A stretch of 64,000 nt of DNA, taken from Edolisoma coerulescens (lineage: Eukaryota > Chordata > Aves > Passeriformes > Campephagidae). Under the pieces are notes generated by a model. It was not told where the DNA came from and did no database searches. It worked only from the letters and a program-made list of their open reading frames with translations. The stretch lies in contig VWZW01001252.1 in assembly GCA_013397115.1 (NCBI GenBank), positions 1 to 64,000 of the forward strand, read 5' to 3'. The translations under genes were made by a program, and so were the position numbers. This document shows positions 43,681 through 56,880 of the stretch, one piece after another (positions within the stretch are counted from its first letter, which is position 1; every line of letters begins with the position of its first letter).

Positions 43681-45660
43681 TTCAGTAGAAATCAGGAAAC
43701 TTTTTAATTGCCTTTTAACTGTTCCTCATGGTCATACTTCTGAAATTTCAGCATTTACAAAGATCAGATGTTTAACAGCAGTGAGGATATAGGTGGCTGA
43801 TCCTCAATAAATTCCATTTTTTAACCATCTACTGCTTGTAAAACAACAGTGTTTTTTTAACTGGTGTCTGTAGATTACACAGTGACATTCTCCCACTGTC
43901 AAGTCTGGTTGTGCACAGAGAAACCAGTTTCTAAGAGACCATGACAGGCTATTAGGCATGAGAGAGATGCACATGATACAGTGAGGTCTTTCTGCTCCCA
44001 AACAAACTACATTTCCTTAGCTGCCATTGCACACATGAGAATTCACTGAAAAGGTTCATCCCCCTAAAGCAGCTTTTATGCCCAAGCACCTTGAGACAAA
44101 AGCTGCCTTCCCAGGGGAAACTTTACTGTACCACAGATATTGCCAGCAATTCCTCAAGGCCAGTCCTTAGCTTGGCCTTGGCCTTTCTGCTCCACCCCAC
44201 TCTGAACGATCAGCAGTGCCCTGATGGCTCTGATGTTAAATGCCTCGAGGCATTGCTTTGGACAGCAATGCACAAATCCTTAGATAAACTTGAATTAGAC
44301 ATAGGATAGCCCGGGATTCCAACCCTTGCTACCATTTTCCATAGACTCTGGACAACACTAACATACACAATAACCACAACCACACCACACTTGTGGTGTG
44401 ACCTGTTGCAGAGCTGAGCATGACTCCACAGGGCAAGGCAGAAAAGGTGAACAACAGAACAAGGCTGGTGCAGTCCAGCTCCATCTGAATAATGCATTAT
44501 TACACAGCGTGCAGCCATGGGAGAGCCCAGGAGCCACGTGCCACCTCTGAACATCAGTTTCCCATCTCTCCTGACACCACGGCCATATGGTCACGAGAAA
44601 TGTTTACTCAGATTAATCCAGAGAAGAAATGAATACAGCCCAGCAGTGACAGCCCTGCTTAATGACAGTGAAGCACAGCCCTCACTGTTTAGAGGAACAA
44701 AAAGGGGATTTTGATAAACTCAACTCTGAGGTCATCTGCCAACTTTTCCCCCTATTTCTACCACTTTGGCCCTTTGCATGTCTTCTTAATGGAAGAGGAA
44801 AATCCATTATTTACCCTGGACTTAAAATGGAGAGCTGTTCAAAACCCTAACATGGTCCCTCCTCCTTGTGAAACCACCAGACATTCTTGCCTTTCTCTCT
44901 GCTCCTCCTCTAAACCAGAGCAGAACTTGCCTTCAAGAGGAGTTGTGTCTCTAAGATATTATTCTGGCTACTGAAAACGTGAGTTTCCAAATCAGATTCC
45001 TTCAGATCACTTTGTACTACTTAAAATTTTATTTTCTCTTCACTGGTAGGTTTCTCTTATCTCAAGGATCAGTTGGTCATGCCCTTAGCTTGGCACAGAG
45101 GAAAGAAGATACTAATAAAAGCCACAGGGAAAATCCTAGACATCAAAGTAAGAAACCAGAACAGCTGAAGAGGAACCTGTTCTTGGCATAAGTAAAGCAG
45201 CAATGTGCACTGCTGATCTCAAACAGTTTCATAATAAACTGACAGTTGACTTTGGTAGTTAGCAAACACCCAGGCCTGCCAGCAAAACCCAGGACTCAAA
45301 ATTTTCTTTAGAGATAGTTTTCTAATAGAAAAGCTATTAAATATTCCCTTTTGTGAGAGGCATTTTTCATGCTCAATCAAAAGCAAAGCTTAAAAAAAAA
45401 AAAATCCAACAATGACATGACTTTAAGAAGGTCAGAAAAAATACTCTGCTTTTTTCTACCCCGAACATAACATCTTCTTTAAACTCTATTGTTTCTAGAG
45501 CTAGTTTGAAAGAGAGTGATGTACAACATTGCCCTGTCAAACCTCCCATCCCACCACTGTCTACATCAATAATTACCCTGTCAATCTGTGTACACATCGC
45601 CAGTTACAATGCAGTTCAGCCTTCCCTTCCCTTCTGCATTAACAGTAATGGGGGAGGTTG

Positions 45661-45718
45661 AGGGAGAAAGGAGAAAAAAAATAGGGAAAAAAAAGGAAAA
45701 AAAGAAAAAAGAAAAGGA
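45661..45718. repeat. Polypurine (A/G) tract
   Basis: Almost pure A and G for nearly 60 nt (runs of A interrupted by G and GG). The complementary strand is a polypyrimidine tract. It is capable in principle of triplex formation, and no function is implied. Confidence 0.8.
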
Positions 45719-47649
45719 TTTTGCCTTTCCTATCACCCAGAAATCAAATGGAACTCCAATCTTTGACATGGTTGAGAGCTGAGCTCCGTTTCTCAACACA
45801 GATCCTCTACCTCTGCTTTTATTCAGGGATGCCTACTGTGAAAAACCAGGTCTGGCTACGAACAACCTTTAAAAATCTGTCATGATCCACTGTGTTCCCC
45901 CTTGATTAGTGATGCGTGATGCTTTCAAGGCAGTTCTGATTCAGGCAAGCCTTAGGAGAACAAAACACCCGAGGGTAACAGCTGACCCAGCACAGACTGG
46001 TTGCAAAGTCGCTGGGAATCAGCAAAGTTCAAACACAGACATGCTCTGGGAAGAAAGAAGAGTGTCAAGGAAGAAATGAGAGTCGGGAGGTTACAGCGGC
46101 ACGAGCTGGGCATGAATGGAAGTCAGCTAATTAACCCCGAGAAATGCAACTCCTGAAAGGGAAACTTGTTCCCTGCCCTAGATCAGTGATTCCGGAGCCT
46201 TGTGGGCAAACAGATTTTTGAACAACTTTGAAACTTTCTCACGCAGCCACAGAGGTGACAAATGGATGTGTTGAGCTGCTGAACAGAGCCCTCGGGGCCC
46301 GCCCTGTGGCAGCGGTGGGGAACAGTCTCAGCCTTCCCCCACCCAAATGGGACCATTACAATTCTTTTGTCACCTATTCAGGTGTCAGCCGTGTGCCTAA
46401 TTCCCATTACCTAATTCCCATGACCTGGGCACACCAGAGCCTACCCTTGATTACAAAGCCCATCCCTTCTTGTCTGGCTTGGCAGAGCCCACGGCAAGAG
46501 CTGATCTCCACGGAAATACAGGTAATAACCACACTCTCCTGATCTGTACTGATCCAATAATGCTTCCTGCTTTATTCCTAGGCTTTGGATCTAAATACAT
46601 TGCAGCTTTAACAACATCAACTTTCTTCACTAAAGATGCAGTGATAAAATACTCCAGATTGCAGCACACAATAAATCAATCATCCCTCCCTGTGTGGATT
46701 TGTAACTCAGCAGTTTGAAAGCATCTTGGAACAATTTCTGCACAGATACTTTTAGATAAGGGACAAATTTACTTTTTATTGAATCAAATGTGATTTGACT
46801 GGCTTTCGTTTATAGATAAAAGTGACAGAGTTTTCTAGGCTCTCTTCAAATTGTTGGCACTGTGACCTTGAACTGTTTAAAAAATTAGTTTCTAAAAATA
46901 ATTCATTCTCTCCACTGGCAGTATCTCACTTAGTCCAAGCCTACCAGACTTGATCACCTTGATCACTTGTCAAATTCTTATACAAGCAGCTAAGCACAGC
47001 ACCAGGACAGATTTATCTGTTTTTCTTCCAATATATTAATTTCTAGAATGCCCCAAAATATGCATCCCAGAGTGCTCCATTTCTATTACAGCAAATCCAG
47101 AAACAAATTCCAGATGGCAGCTTATTTCATACATATTCTGGCATATTTAGGCACTTGACTTCTCCACTTCTTTGGAAGCAAATTAATGCTCAACTCAAAA
47201 TTAGGTTTTAAAGCACAGTTAAAAAAAATTCACCTGATTGTATCACACAATTAGCAAAAATCAATTACCAGATTCCAGTCTGAACTTGAAGATGGAAAAA
47301 TTATTGTATTTTGTAAGTACTGAAAATAATGACAAAAATCCTGTAAGTTGGAGAAATGCCTCTGCAAAGGTGAGTCTGTTTCACAGGACCAGTGCACAGA
47401 CTGGATTTGAGAGTACTGAACAGGTCAAAGCAAACATCCAGGATGATACTGGATGAACTCAGTGGACAGCTACTCTGGTAAGAGGGGTTTTGTGGGAACA
47501 AAAGAGAGCAAAAAACCTGTAATGATCCTCACAGTGTCCATACACTGTGCTTATTTAGCAGCCAAGAAATACGCGGGGCCAACTTCCACCTCCAGTTCTT
47601 TCCAGCAAGGCAGCAAGAAAGTACTTGGCCTGTAAACTGAGATGTAAAA

Positions 47650-47674
47650 TTATATACATATATATATATATAAA
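47650..47674. repeat. (TA)n low-complexity tract
   Basis: TTATATACATATATATATAT followed by AAAATTAG in an AT-rich part of the large intron. Confidence 0.8.
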
Positions 47675-47702
47675 ATTAGCAGATAACAGATACATAAACT
47701 GT

Positions 47703-47739
47703 ATTATATAAATTTCACTGGCAGTAAAATTTATATAAT
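47703..47739. repeat. Perfect 13 bp inverted repeat (hairpin)
   Basis: ATTATATAAATTT at 47703-47715 is exactly reversed and complemented by AAATTTATATAAT at 47727-47739. An 11 nt loop containing ACTGGCAGT separates them. It could form a cruciform or RNA hairpin. Such palindromes also arise by chance in AT-rich DNA or from degraded transposon ends. Confidence 0.75.
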
Positions 47740-48569
47740 CAGGAAATTTATAGAAATTTATATATCAGGAACTGGCAGTTCCTGTCTCTCACTCTTCCTT
47801 ATCACTTAGGGAGTAACTAGGAAATTGTCAGATATTCCAGTAGCATCCTGAAGATAAGCATAGTTTGCTATCTGATGAACTCCTAATGAATATACTGTTA
47901 ATTGCATAACCTTCCTTCAGCACAGGAACTTTTCTGTTCATCAAGGGCATGGATAAAACAGCTTCTTTGCTTTGGAGCATCCTTGTAATTAATAATATAT
48001 TCTTCACACTTCTAAATATAACCCATAATGAGATGCTTTAAAGGATCCAAGCTGCACCTTTCACCAAGTGCTTTTGATCAGAAGGGAAGGAGCCAGAGCG
48101 TGCTCAGACAACAGAGGCTGCTGCAACGGCGACTGTCGCTTCCCCAGCCTGAAAGGCTGCAAACGACTTCAAACAGGGCTCAGCAGCAAAACATGCCAAA
48201 ACACCTTCCTCACCTAAAACACAGTCTCGTTATCTCTGGGCATATTCTGTGCACATCAGAGATGAAAAGAAGTATATATATATTAGCTTTAGATAGTATA
48301 TATGAGATAGTCTACATAGATGTGTATTAGATAACTTCTACTCGTTAACATTCTACTCATTAACTCCATGAAAGCTCTGCCATCAATCATCGATAGGTGA
48401 TGAGCTACCACAATGTGCAAAACCTCCCCAATTATGTTTGCCATCCATGTGACCTGGCACCTCTCAGAGGTTTCTCCTGGTTTCCATGTGTTGAGAAAGA
48501 CACATCACCAAGGATCACAGAACAGAACAAAGGTTTCTTAATACCTATTACTTTCTCTGGAGACATTTT

Positions 48570-48760
48570 CAAGAACTTCTTTATGCTCAGGGTGGCAGAG
48601 CACTGGAACAGCTTTCCAGGGAGGTTGTGGAGTCTCCCTCTCTGGAGACATTCCCAACCCACCTGGACAGGTTCCTGTGTCACCTGCTCCAGGTGACCCT
48701 GCCTTGGCAGGGGCATTGGACTGGATGATCTCCAACCCTGACAAATCTGTGATTCTGTGA
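48570..48760 (+). mobile_element. CR1 LINE 3'-end fragment (plus orientation)
   Basis: The order of motifs matches the end of bird CR1: CAGGGTGGCAGAGCACTGGA, then GGAGGTTGTGGAGTCTCCCT, TCTGGAGACATTCCCAACCC, GCATTGGACTGGATGATCTC, and the terminal CTGTGATTCTGTGA. It is 5'-truncated, as nearly all CR1 copies are. It is antisense to LRP8. The overlapping 173-codon minus-strand frame is a shadow of this repeat. Confidence 0.88.
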
Positions 48761-48960
48761 CCTTCAAGTAATGATCCGTGGTTGGGGAGAAGAAAGGAGA
48801 GTGCTTCTCCTGCACCTGTGAAATTCCCTTAGTCAAACAACCCAATTTTTGCCCTGAAAATTCCTTTCCAGTGATCTGGATGGAGTATTCCATGATTCCC
48901 ATGGAGTTCTTTCCAGTGTCAGAGCTTACTGTGCCTTGCAGCAGCTGGGCCAAACATCTT

Positions 48961-49410
48961 TGATGCCTTTTGGGACTACCTAAAAACAGAGGCCGGACAA
49001 AATTAAGAGAATAAAAGCAGTTATATTTATTGAAGGGCCTTCAGGTATATTTAGGGCAGACAAAGCACCCCCCCAGGGGCTACACCCAAAAATGGGCGAC
49101 AGGTCATGGGTTTTTGTACTTTTGTAAGTTTGGTCCATTTGCATATCAGGCGTTAATCTTCCAATTACAGCTTCAGGTAATGAAGTAATTTACCCCAAGT
49201 TTGCTCCACCCCAACTCACTTTTGTTTACATTTCTCAAAGCCTGAGACAGTAAGGTGTCCTTGATTCCCAGGCCTAGAGAGGCATTGTTTTGTCTGACCA
49301 AAACGGGAGAACAGTAGCTAACACTCTATATGGAGTTTAGAGTTATACACTAAAGAATTGCAGGATTACAAATATATGTAAAACATAAAAGCTAAAATCC
49401 CAAGGCATCA
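48961..49410 (-). mobile_element. Solo LTR of an endogenous retrovirus (minus orientation)
   Basis: The 450 bp element starts TGATGCCTT and ends AAGGCATCA, a perfect 9 bp inverted terminal repeat with the TG...CA ends typical of LTRs. Read on the minus strand, the 3' part has a GT-rich block followed by AATAAA (at 49026-49031), about 65 nt before the end. That is the layout of an LTR R/U5 with its polyadenylation signal. No gag, pol or env sequence adjoins it, so it is a solo LTR. Its outer flanks show no exact target-site duplication (CATCTT against CCTTCA), which suggests age or rearrangement. The family cannot be named from sequence alone. It lies in the sense direction of LRP8. Confidence 0.82.
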
Positions 49411-52400
49411 CCTTCACCTATAAATGGTGAGTGTCACTGCTGTCTGTGTGCAGCAGCTGAGAGAACCTGCCATGTTAAAAAGCCTCAGGACCATTAAATG
49501 CTTGCACAGCAAAGGCTGACTTTTTACATCACCACCTTGTTTAAACAACAGCGTATCTTTGAGACAGGTACCTATTTTGATTTAAAGACTTCAGTCTGTA
49601 CAGATTTCTGTACAAGTGAGTCCACTTTACTTGCCACTACTGTTAAGAGCTGTATCTTATCTGTGTTTCTCTTATCTAGTTTCCTGGATCAGGATGATTC
49701 TTGCTAAGCTAAAGAAACAACTGTGTGATGAAATCTCTTCTCTAAGGAGACAGGTGTAAATTGATAAAGGCAGCTCTCAACCCTCTCTTCAATAAATCAA
49801 ATACCAAATACCCTTCTAATAAGGTTTATTTTTCAACTCTCTAATCATGTGAGCCTTGTAAGATCGTTCACAGCCCCTAGTCTAATAACCTTTCCACTTT
49901 ATAGCAGCTGCCCATGTCTTTTACTACCTCTCAGCCACCTGTTCTTCAACTTGCTTAGCACGACCTCTAATTATGTTGTAAACTACATTCTTCTAACCTT
50001 TACATTTAAGTCAAATCACATATCACAAAATACACAGGGTAGCTTATTAACACACACAGTGTCCTATTAACAAGGTCATGATTCAATCAAGAACCACTGA
50101 GAAGTGACACGACTCTTGTCTTCCCTAACTAACAACAGCCTCTTCCACACCTTTGGAGCCAAATTGTTATTGTTGTAGCAGTCAGGAACTCCAGGCTTGG
50201 GCTGCAGACCTTCTGCAGCAGGTTCTGTATTGTGCTCTGTTTAACCTTTTAAACCACCATAAAAATACAGCTTTTACTAACTTACTGAAACTTCCACCAG
50301 TGTTCTAACATCTCTAAAAAACAGTAATGCAAGTTCTAAAAAAAAGAAAAAAACAGATCAGAAAACTGACTGGCTGTGTCCTTTAATGAGAATATGTCTG
50401 TCCTTCTGCTTTAAAAGCCAAACCTTTAATTGCTGCTGTTGAGTAGCAAGCATGTCATTAAATGTGCAAACGCAACTTCTTCCTCTTCCTTCTGAACAGA
50501 AATTAGAAATACTTCTAGTATTTACTCAATTTCTGCCGCTGCAGCCTGTAATTTCACTCCCATTGACCAGCATTGTACTATATGGATTTCTTTTTCATAC
50601 AGCTAAAGAATTCCTTACAATCCTTCATATACCTGGCCACAAAATTCCCATGCTTGCTTCTGGTTTTCCGTATTCAATGAATTTATTATCTAACTTCCCC
50701 TTGTACCTAGACTGTAATCATTTCAGCTCTCAGTATTATGGATTCTTACACTAATTTCTTACAGAAACAACGTTTCCATATACAGTTTATGCCTCCCTTC
50801 AATAATCTGCTTTTCTGCACTCCTGAATACCAAATGCAGTGGCTAAATCAAAGAAAATAAAAAGATATGATATCTTGAGGAGAGTTCTTACATCTTCAGT
50901 GAAAATACACGGCAGGGTAGAATGCTCTGACAGAAAAAAAGGCTGCATCAAAAACCCAGCCTGTGCTGGATGACAATACAAGCATGAAGAAAGTGGGGAA
51001 ACTTCTAACTGGAATTCTTACTCTCTTATGCACCAAAAGGTCAATCAAGCCCAGGACATAAACGAACAGGAGTCAGGGACGGAAGAGAAATCAAATTCAC
51101 AAGTTCTGGTGCTCCTGAAGTATTGGCTAACTCAGTGATTAAACTTTGCAGGAATCCCACCCATAGAGCAAGCAGGAGGAAAACTCACAGAAATACAGCG
51201 TAATGGGGTTCTTAAGGGCTGGTACATGATTTTTTAATGCTTTCAGCAGGAAGACTTTCTTTCCAACCTAACATAACTAAAAAAAGCAGAATAGATCTCT
51301 GAGACCAAGTTCTGTCACCTATATAGTAGGTAAGATTGCACTTGGTCTAGATAAAGTAATTTTTATGACATTCAGGTTGAAAGTACACCTCATTTCCTAT
51401 GCAGGGCAGCTATAATTTCCTATGCAGCCACCTAAGACTTGAGGGACTCTGATGTCAGAACTTTAAATAACTGCACTCAGAGTGTCCAACCTTTCCAAAA
51501 CCTTCTCTGACAAGGAGACAGAGCTGTCTGTATGTAGGTCTCTCCCACCTGCCTACTACAGGAGTGAAGACACAAGGAGCTCAAGGGGAAAGGGTCTGGC
51601 AGATGGAAGAGCGTTGCCTCAAGACCCAAAGCACCAGCCCAGCCCTGCTTCACCAAAGCCGAGAGCAACCAGCAGCCAGCAGCCCTGCCTGCCAGCATCA
51701 GGGACATGGCACAACTGGCAAGCACAGGCACTTCCACTGAAGGCACAAAGGGCAGCTGTGAGGCAGCTCCTCTGCTCTCCGGGCATCTCTGCCATCTTCC
51801 CCAAAGAAAACAGATGCCAGGCTGCTAATCTGCTTTAGGAGAGGGAAAGAACAGCCTGGCAGAGATTTTGATCTGTGTCACAATTACAGTTCAGTCCTGG
51901 AGTAACACACATTTCTCATGATCCCAGGCTGGAATTAATGCAAAGGCTGAGCTGAACCAATATAACCTTCGGAGTGCGAAGGAAATATTCTCTTGCATTC
52001 TCCCTAAAAAGCAACCGGAAGTATGAAAAATGTCTGCATACCTAAAGAGTGCTTCATTCTGTTAGGTTAAAAAAAAAAATCAAACCCAACAAAAAACACA
52101 AACAAAAACAAGAGTAGCCATGTGAAATAATCAAAATAAAATACTCCTTTCATGATGTTTGAAATAGCACCAATATCCTGATTGACTATGCCTGGAGAAG
52201 TGTGCTTGTAGCAGTGTTCAAATGTGTTGATTACTTCAGCGTTTTCAACAAAGATAACGCTGTGAGGCCACACAAAATACTAAAACCAGCCTACCAGCCA
52301 CCCCAGCATCCAGATTCCAGCACATTTCTGAAATAGTGCCCACTCTCAATGACTCAGGCTATACAGAAAAGCAAACACAGGTTCCATGACCCTGTTCCAG

Positions 52401-55400
52401 AAGAGGACATGTGGTGCTCTTGCTGACTTCCAATCAATAGAACAACATGACTTGGTCAGCCCAGTCTCTCTTCTGTGTAGGTCCAGATCAGAATTTGGTT
52501 TTAGCTGACAACCACTGCACTCTACACAATGTGCTGGAACTCCACGTGTAGTGATTGTTTTTTTAAAGACAGATTTGTCCATCCATTGTTGTGTGCACTG
52601 GCATGTGTCATCCATGGCTGCCATAACCATGTATTGAACCATCACTCTTGAGGCTACCGTTCCTTCTTCCCCTCTCAGAGCTCTCCACTCTCTCCATCCA
52701 GCCAGTTTTGATCTCTGAAGATCTCTAGAGTTTGGGAAAGTGGTTAAGTAATTACAGTACAGAGGAAGTAAGTCAGCACATGTGTGGGTTTGAACTATGA
52801 AAATTTTTCATTTGGCTCAGGAGGAGAGAAAATGTGTCTCGAAAGCCAGAAACATCAGCCCTTGTTCTCAAAATATTTGATGAGCAGATAGGGACACATT
52901 CACTCCTTCTGGAACATACGCTACACGACAGCTTCCAGTGGCAGCTGCTTTACACTCTGGAAAAAAACACTGCTTTTTCCAAACCAGAACCATAGGATGA
53001 ATGAAAAAAATCCAAGTGAAGGAGAAGAATATGCAAAATTGTTGTTAGGCTATGTAAAGTTAAGAATTGACCCCACAGTTCTGAAGTTCCTCCCTGATTT
53101 TGCATAGTCATTGAATACACTTTTGGCAGGAACCTGAATCCCAGACATGTTTTTCTTTTAATTATTTTACACAATTTTAGATATTTCTTCTTATTTATTA
53201 CGTATAACAGGGATTACATTTTTATTTAGTTTAAATTGGCCTTTTCTAAACATCATTCTATAGCTTCAAGCTACTTCCCTTTGAAATGTTTTCACAGTGG
53301 TCGTCTCCCTGGTATTTAGAACTCACCATGACTAATTCCTCATAGCTTCTTAAATACATGCAAAAAGAAAAGGACTTTCATTTATGTTACTAAATGCAGT
53401 CACATCACAGACTGTCTCCTAAAACCAACCTTTAAAAACAATAATAAATATTTCATACCATATGCTGGGAATATCATGGGCTCCAATCTCATAAAGAAAA
53501 CAGAAACACATGGAAATTCCTTGCTCAGTAGCTTGTGGAAAGAAACTATAATGCAGAACTCAGGGGGGTGGATAGGAGTTGTTATGCACAAGCACAATGC
53601 AATGGCTGCTATTAAATAAACAGAAAATCTTGTGCATTAGGACTCAAACTGTGCTCAGAATTCAGGCCACCACCGATCTGAGGCCACCAGCAGTTTAGAT
53701 CTGTTACTTCTTCTGGTTTTCGTTCCAAATACCATTTCAAAGGAATATTCTGCATTTCAAATAAAACAAGGTATGATGTTTACACCAGCACAGTGTAACA
53801 ATGAAAGGAAGGAAAAAGAAGAACAATGAAAATTCTCCATTTTCTCCAAAATCCTGATACACACTTCTGCTTAAATACTTCTCTTTAAACCTTCTCAATC
53901 AAGACTACCAGCTCACAAAACATAACAAAGAATAGCTCAAGACACACTAAGCAATGGAGCATGACTGGTACTGAGACAACGTCACATTGTGCAATGATGG
54001 GCTGACTTCTCGACAACCCCAAAATCCATGCTCCCAGTCCAACAGCAGCTGGAAGTAACAACAGTGACCTTTAAATTTCAGGACAATAAAATCCAGCTAC
54101 AGCAGGCAGTAGAACAGCAAGAGGCAAAATCTGAGAGCACATATGGGAGAGATGATCTGTGCCTAAAGGCTACACAGATTCAAAACCTCCACTTTTTTTT
54201 TTAACTTTCACACGGATGGTTTTGAAGAAGTTGCTTAAGCTCAGTTTTTGTCAGAGCCTGTGCACCTCACTGCTTTCACTGAGCTACTGATGCATGTACA
54301 CATGTTATCAAAGCATAGGCATGGCCAGATGCCCCCCTTCCAACTACCACTACAGAACGAAGTGTGCAAAAGGAATTGCTTCCTAGAATCCATTAATTTA
54401 GAGCATTCAGCTTAGAGGCTGCTGCCTACACGGAAGCATCCAAAAGGGTGCATTTAAACACTGACAATCTCTTTCAGAAGTCTCAGTCTGGATCCTACAG
54501 ACATTTCCTGGTGTACTTGTGAGCATCTAGGCTTTACTCCTTACCTACACTTCTTGGAAAACATCAACTTAAGAAAGTATCTTACTAAAGAGTTGTGGAT
54601 GAAAAATTTAATTGAGGGATTGTGAAAGAGAAGCGGTCAACTTAAAATGTCCCATGTGCTCAACTTTTACTCAGTTAATAAAAAAACCTGGCAAGAAATT
54701 AGAACAACAAAGAGTACCACAGTTAAGAGCTTTTAATCCAATGGAAAAATCCAATCACAATTTATAGCCCTGTTATTAGCCGGTGTCTATCAAAGAGGAA
54801 TATAATCAGACATACTCCAATCACCCAGCTGTGACACAGCAGCACCTCTGTGAGCAGCCTTGACAAAATGCCACCACTTCTTTTGCAGATGGTGACGTTT
54901 TTAACTTCAGTCACTCATGGCCCCACCACAAGGCAGCAGCAGAGCCAAAACAAACCCAGGGTGCTTGACTGCCAGACCTGCAGCTCCAGGAGTTTATGGC
55001 AAGTTGTCCTGCAAGTCCCCTGAGAACCACACACCGATATCTTCATTTCCTACCACTGCCTCAGCACAGAGGGCAGAACCAGGTGTGCTCCACCACTGGC
55101 ACCAGACTCCTGCTTCTCCCACTCCTTCCCCTCGCCCTCCTACCTGAACTGCTGCTCACTCTCCCAGGTACTGCTCACCCTGCCCTTTGCACAGGGCATC
55201 CTCCCATATTTCTTGGTCATGCTCTTCTTCAAACTCACCTTCAGAGGCTGCTTTTGCCAAATGAACATTAACTGTGTTAATACAATCATCTCTGTGTATA
55301 AAGGGTAATACTCAAGCCATGCCTGGCATCAGATGAAGGACCCCTCTGACCTCGCTGTAATCTCTGTTCCACTCCTCCTGCTACTCCTCAGTTTCAGTGG

Positions 55401-55540
55401 TCTTCTTGCTTCTCTTGAGTCTGTTCTGGTACCAAATCCCTCTGCCAGCCCCCTGTAACCTCAGCACAGCCATAAGCTCTGTGCCACAAGGCAGCTGCAC
55501 AGCCTGGGCAGAACCCCACTGGCTTCAGCAATGCCCTGCT

Positions 55541-55588
55541 GCAAACACAATTACTTAATTACATTGCAAACACAATTACTTAATTACA
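55541..55588. repeat. 25 bp tandem duplication (two copies)
   Basis: GCAAACACAATTACTTAATT and the next five bases (ACATT) at 55541-55565 are followed directly by a second copy, identical over 23 bp, at 55566-55588. It looks like a recent replication-slippage event. Confidence 0.9.
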
Positions 55589-56544
55589 AAGGAAACTGGG
55601 ACTGCTATTACAGGACCCGTGTTGGATCTGCTTTTCTGAAGCACCTCTTGGTGCTGAAATTACAAATCATGATTAAAGTTGGTGGTTTAAGTGCTTGGTG
55701 GTTATCAGACAGAAGAACAATTTAGAATGGGCTTGTAGCAGAGTAGTTATGTGCAAAAAGGAACTTAAAAATGTGATTTTAAGGGTGACAATGTTTCTTT
55801 AATCCCTTAAAAGCTGTTTAGTTCACTGTCTGGCTTGAATATAATGAATCAGGAACCATTTCTCCAGGCTTCACATCAGATAACAGGTAATTATGGAAAC
55901 AGAATAGAACTTTAATTATGAGAAAAAACACAGATTGTTCTATTGTGATCTTCCACAGCATTGCTGTTTCTTAGAAGTAAACATATTGTGCAAGCTGGAA
56001 AGAAACCATTGATTAAAATAATCAAAAGCCCTACTAGAAGCTTGGACTTGCTTTTCCTTTGTAAAAACCAAAACATTGTATCTAACTAGAGATACAATAG
56101 TTGAGCTATTTGAATTACCTCTTCCAAAGCCCACTTTAATTTTTCCTCACAGATTCATTTAATTAAATCTACTATTACAGGGTGGGTTTTTTCATTTTAC
56201 ATATACTATACAAAAGCTTGGTGTACTCTGGGAAATCTAAGAGATTAGAAAATCTTACCAATAGCTTTTTATCTTGATTTCTTCCCAGTCATTTTCAGCT
56301 GAGGCAACCAGTTTAAAATGCTGTTTCCAAGCATGCCAGCAATCAAATATGTTTTAAAATAACACAGCAGTAGTTGCACTTACAGGTACCTGATAAGCAG
56401 AACAACTTTTCAGCTCCTCCTCTGAAAAGCTGGTATATCATTAAAACGAGGTCAGAGGTGTCAGAGCCATAGGGAAGAGCCCAGAACTGGAATTACCAAC
56501 CATGCCAGGCTATTAATGGAATAAGCACCACCTTTTCCCCGGTG

Positions 56545-56880
56545 TTTTGTCAGCACAGTGGGCGCTCTGCTGTCCCTGCCAGCCCGGGACAGGCACAGAA
56601 GCACCAATAAACACTTCAGGGGAGACCAGGCCCCGCGGAGGCAGCCCCACCTCTGCACGTGCTCGAGTACAAATGAGACCGGGGGTTCCTGTGGCTCCTT
56701 CCCTTTCATTCCCTGGCTAACCCCGGCACTGGGAAGAGGGAATGCTCACAGACCACCCGCCGGGCTCCATCAAGAGCAGCTGGTTCCACACAGCCACGAA
56801 CACACGGCCCCTTCCCGAGGCTCTCCGCTGAGGCTGCCAGTCCAGCACGCCCCCGAGGGGGTCTCCCAGCCTCCGTATCA
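56545..56880. other. GC-rich intronic patch
   Basis: It contains many CpG-bearing words (for example CCCCGCGGAGG, CCCGAGG, CCCCCGAGGGGG) in an otherwise AT-rich intron. It is stop-poor on the plus strand (152-codon frame 56558-57016) with no known domain. It could be a small CpG island or enhancer. There is no direct evidence for either. Confidence 0.35.

Noticed and set aside
48432..48953. 173-codon minus-strand open frame
   Set aside because: It covers the antisense of a CR1 3' fragment and is not a gene.
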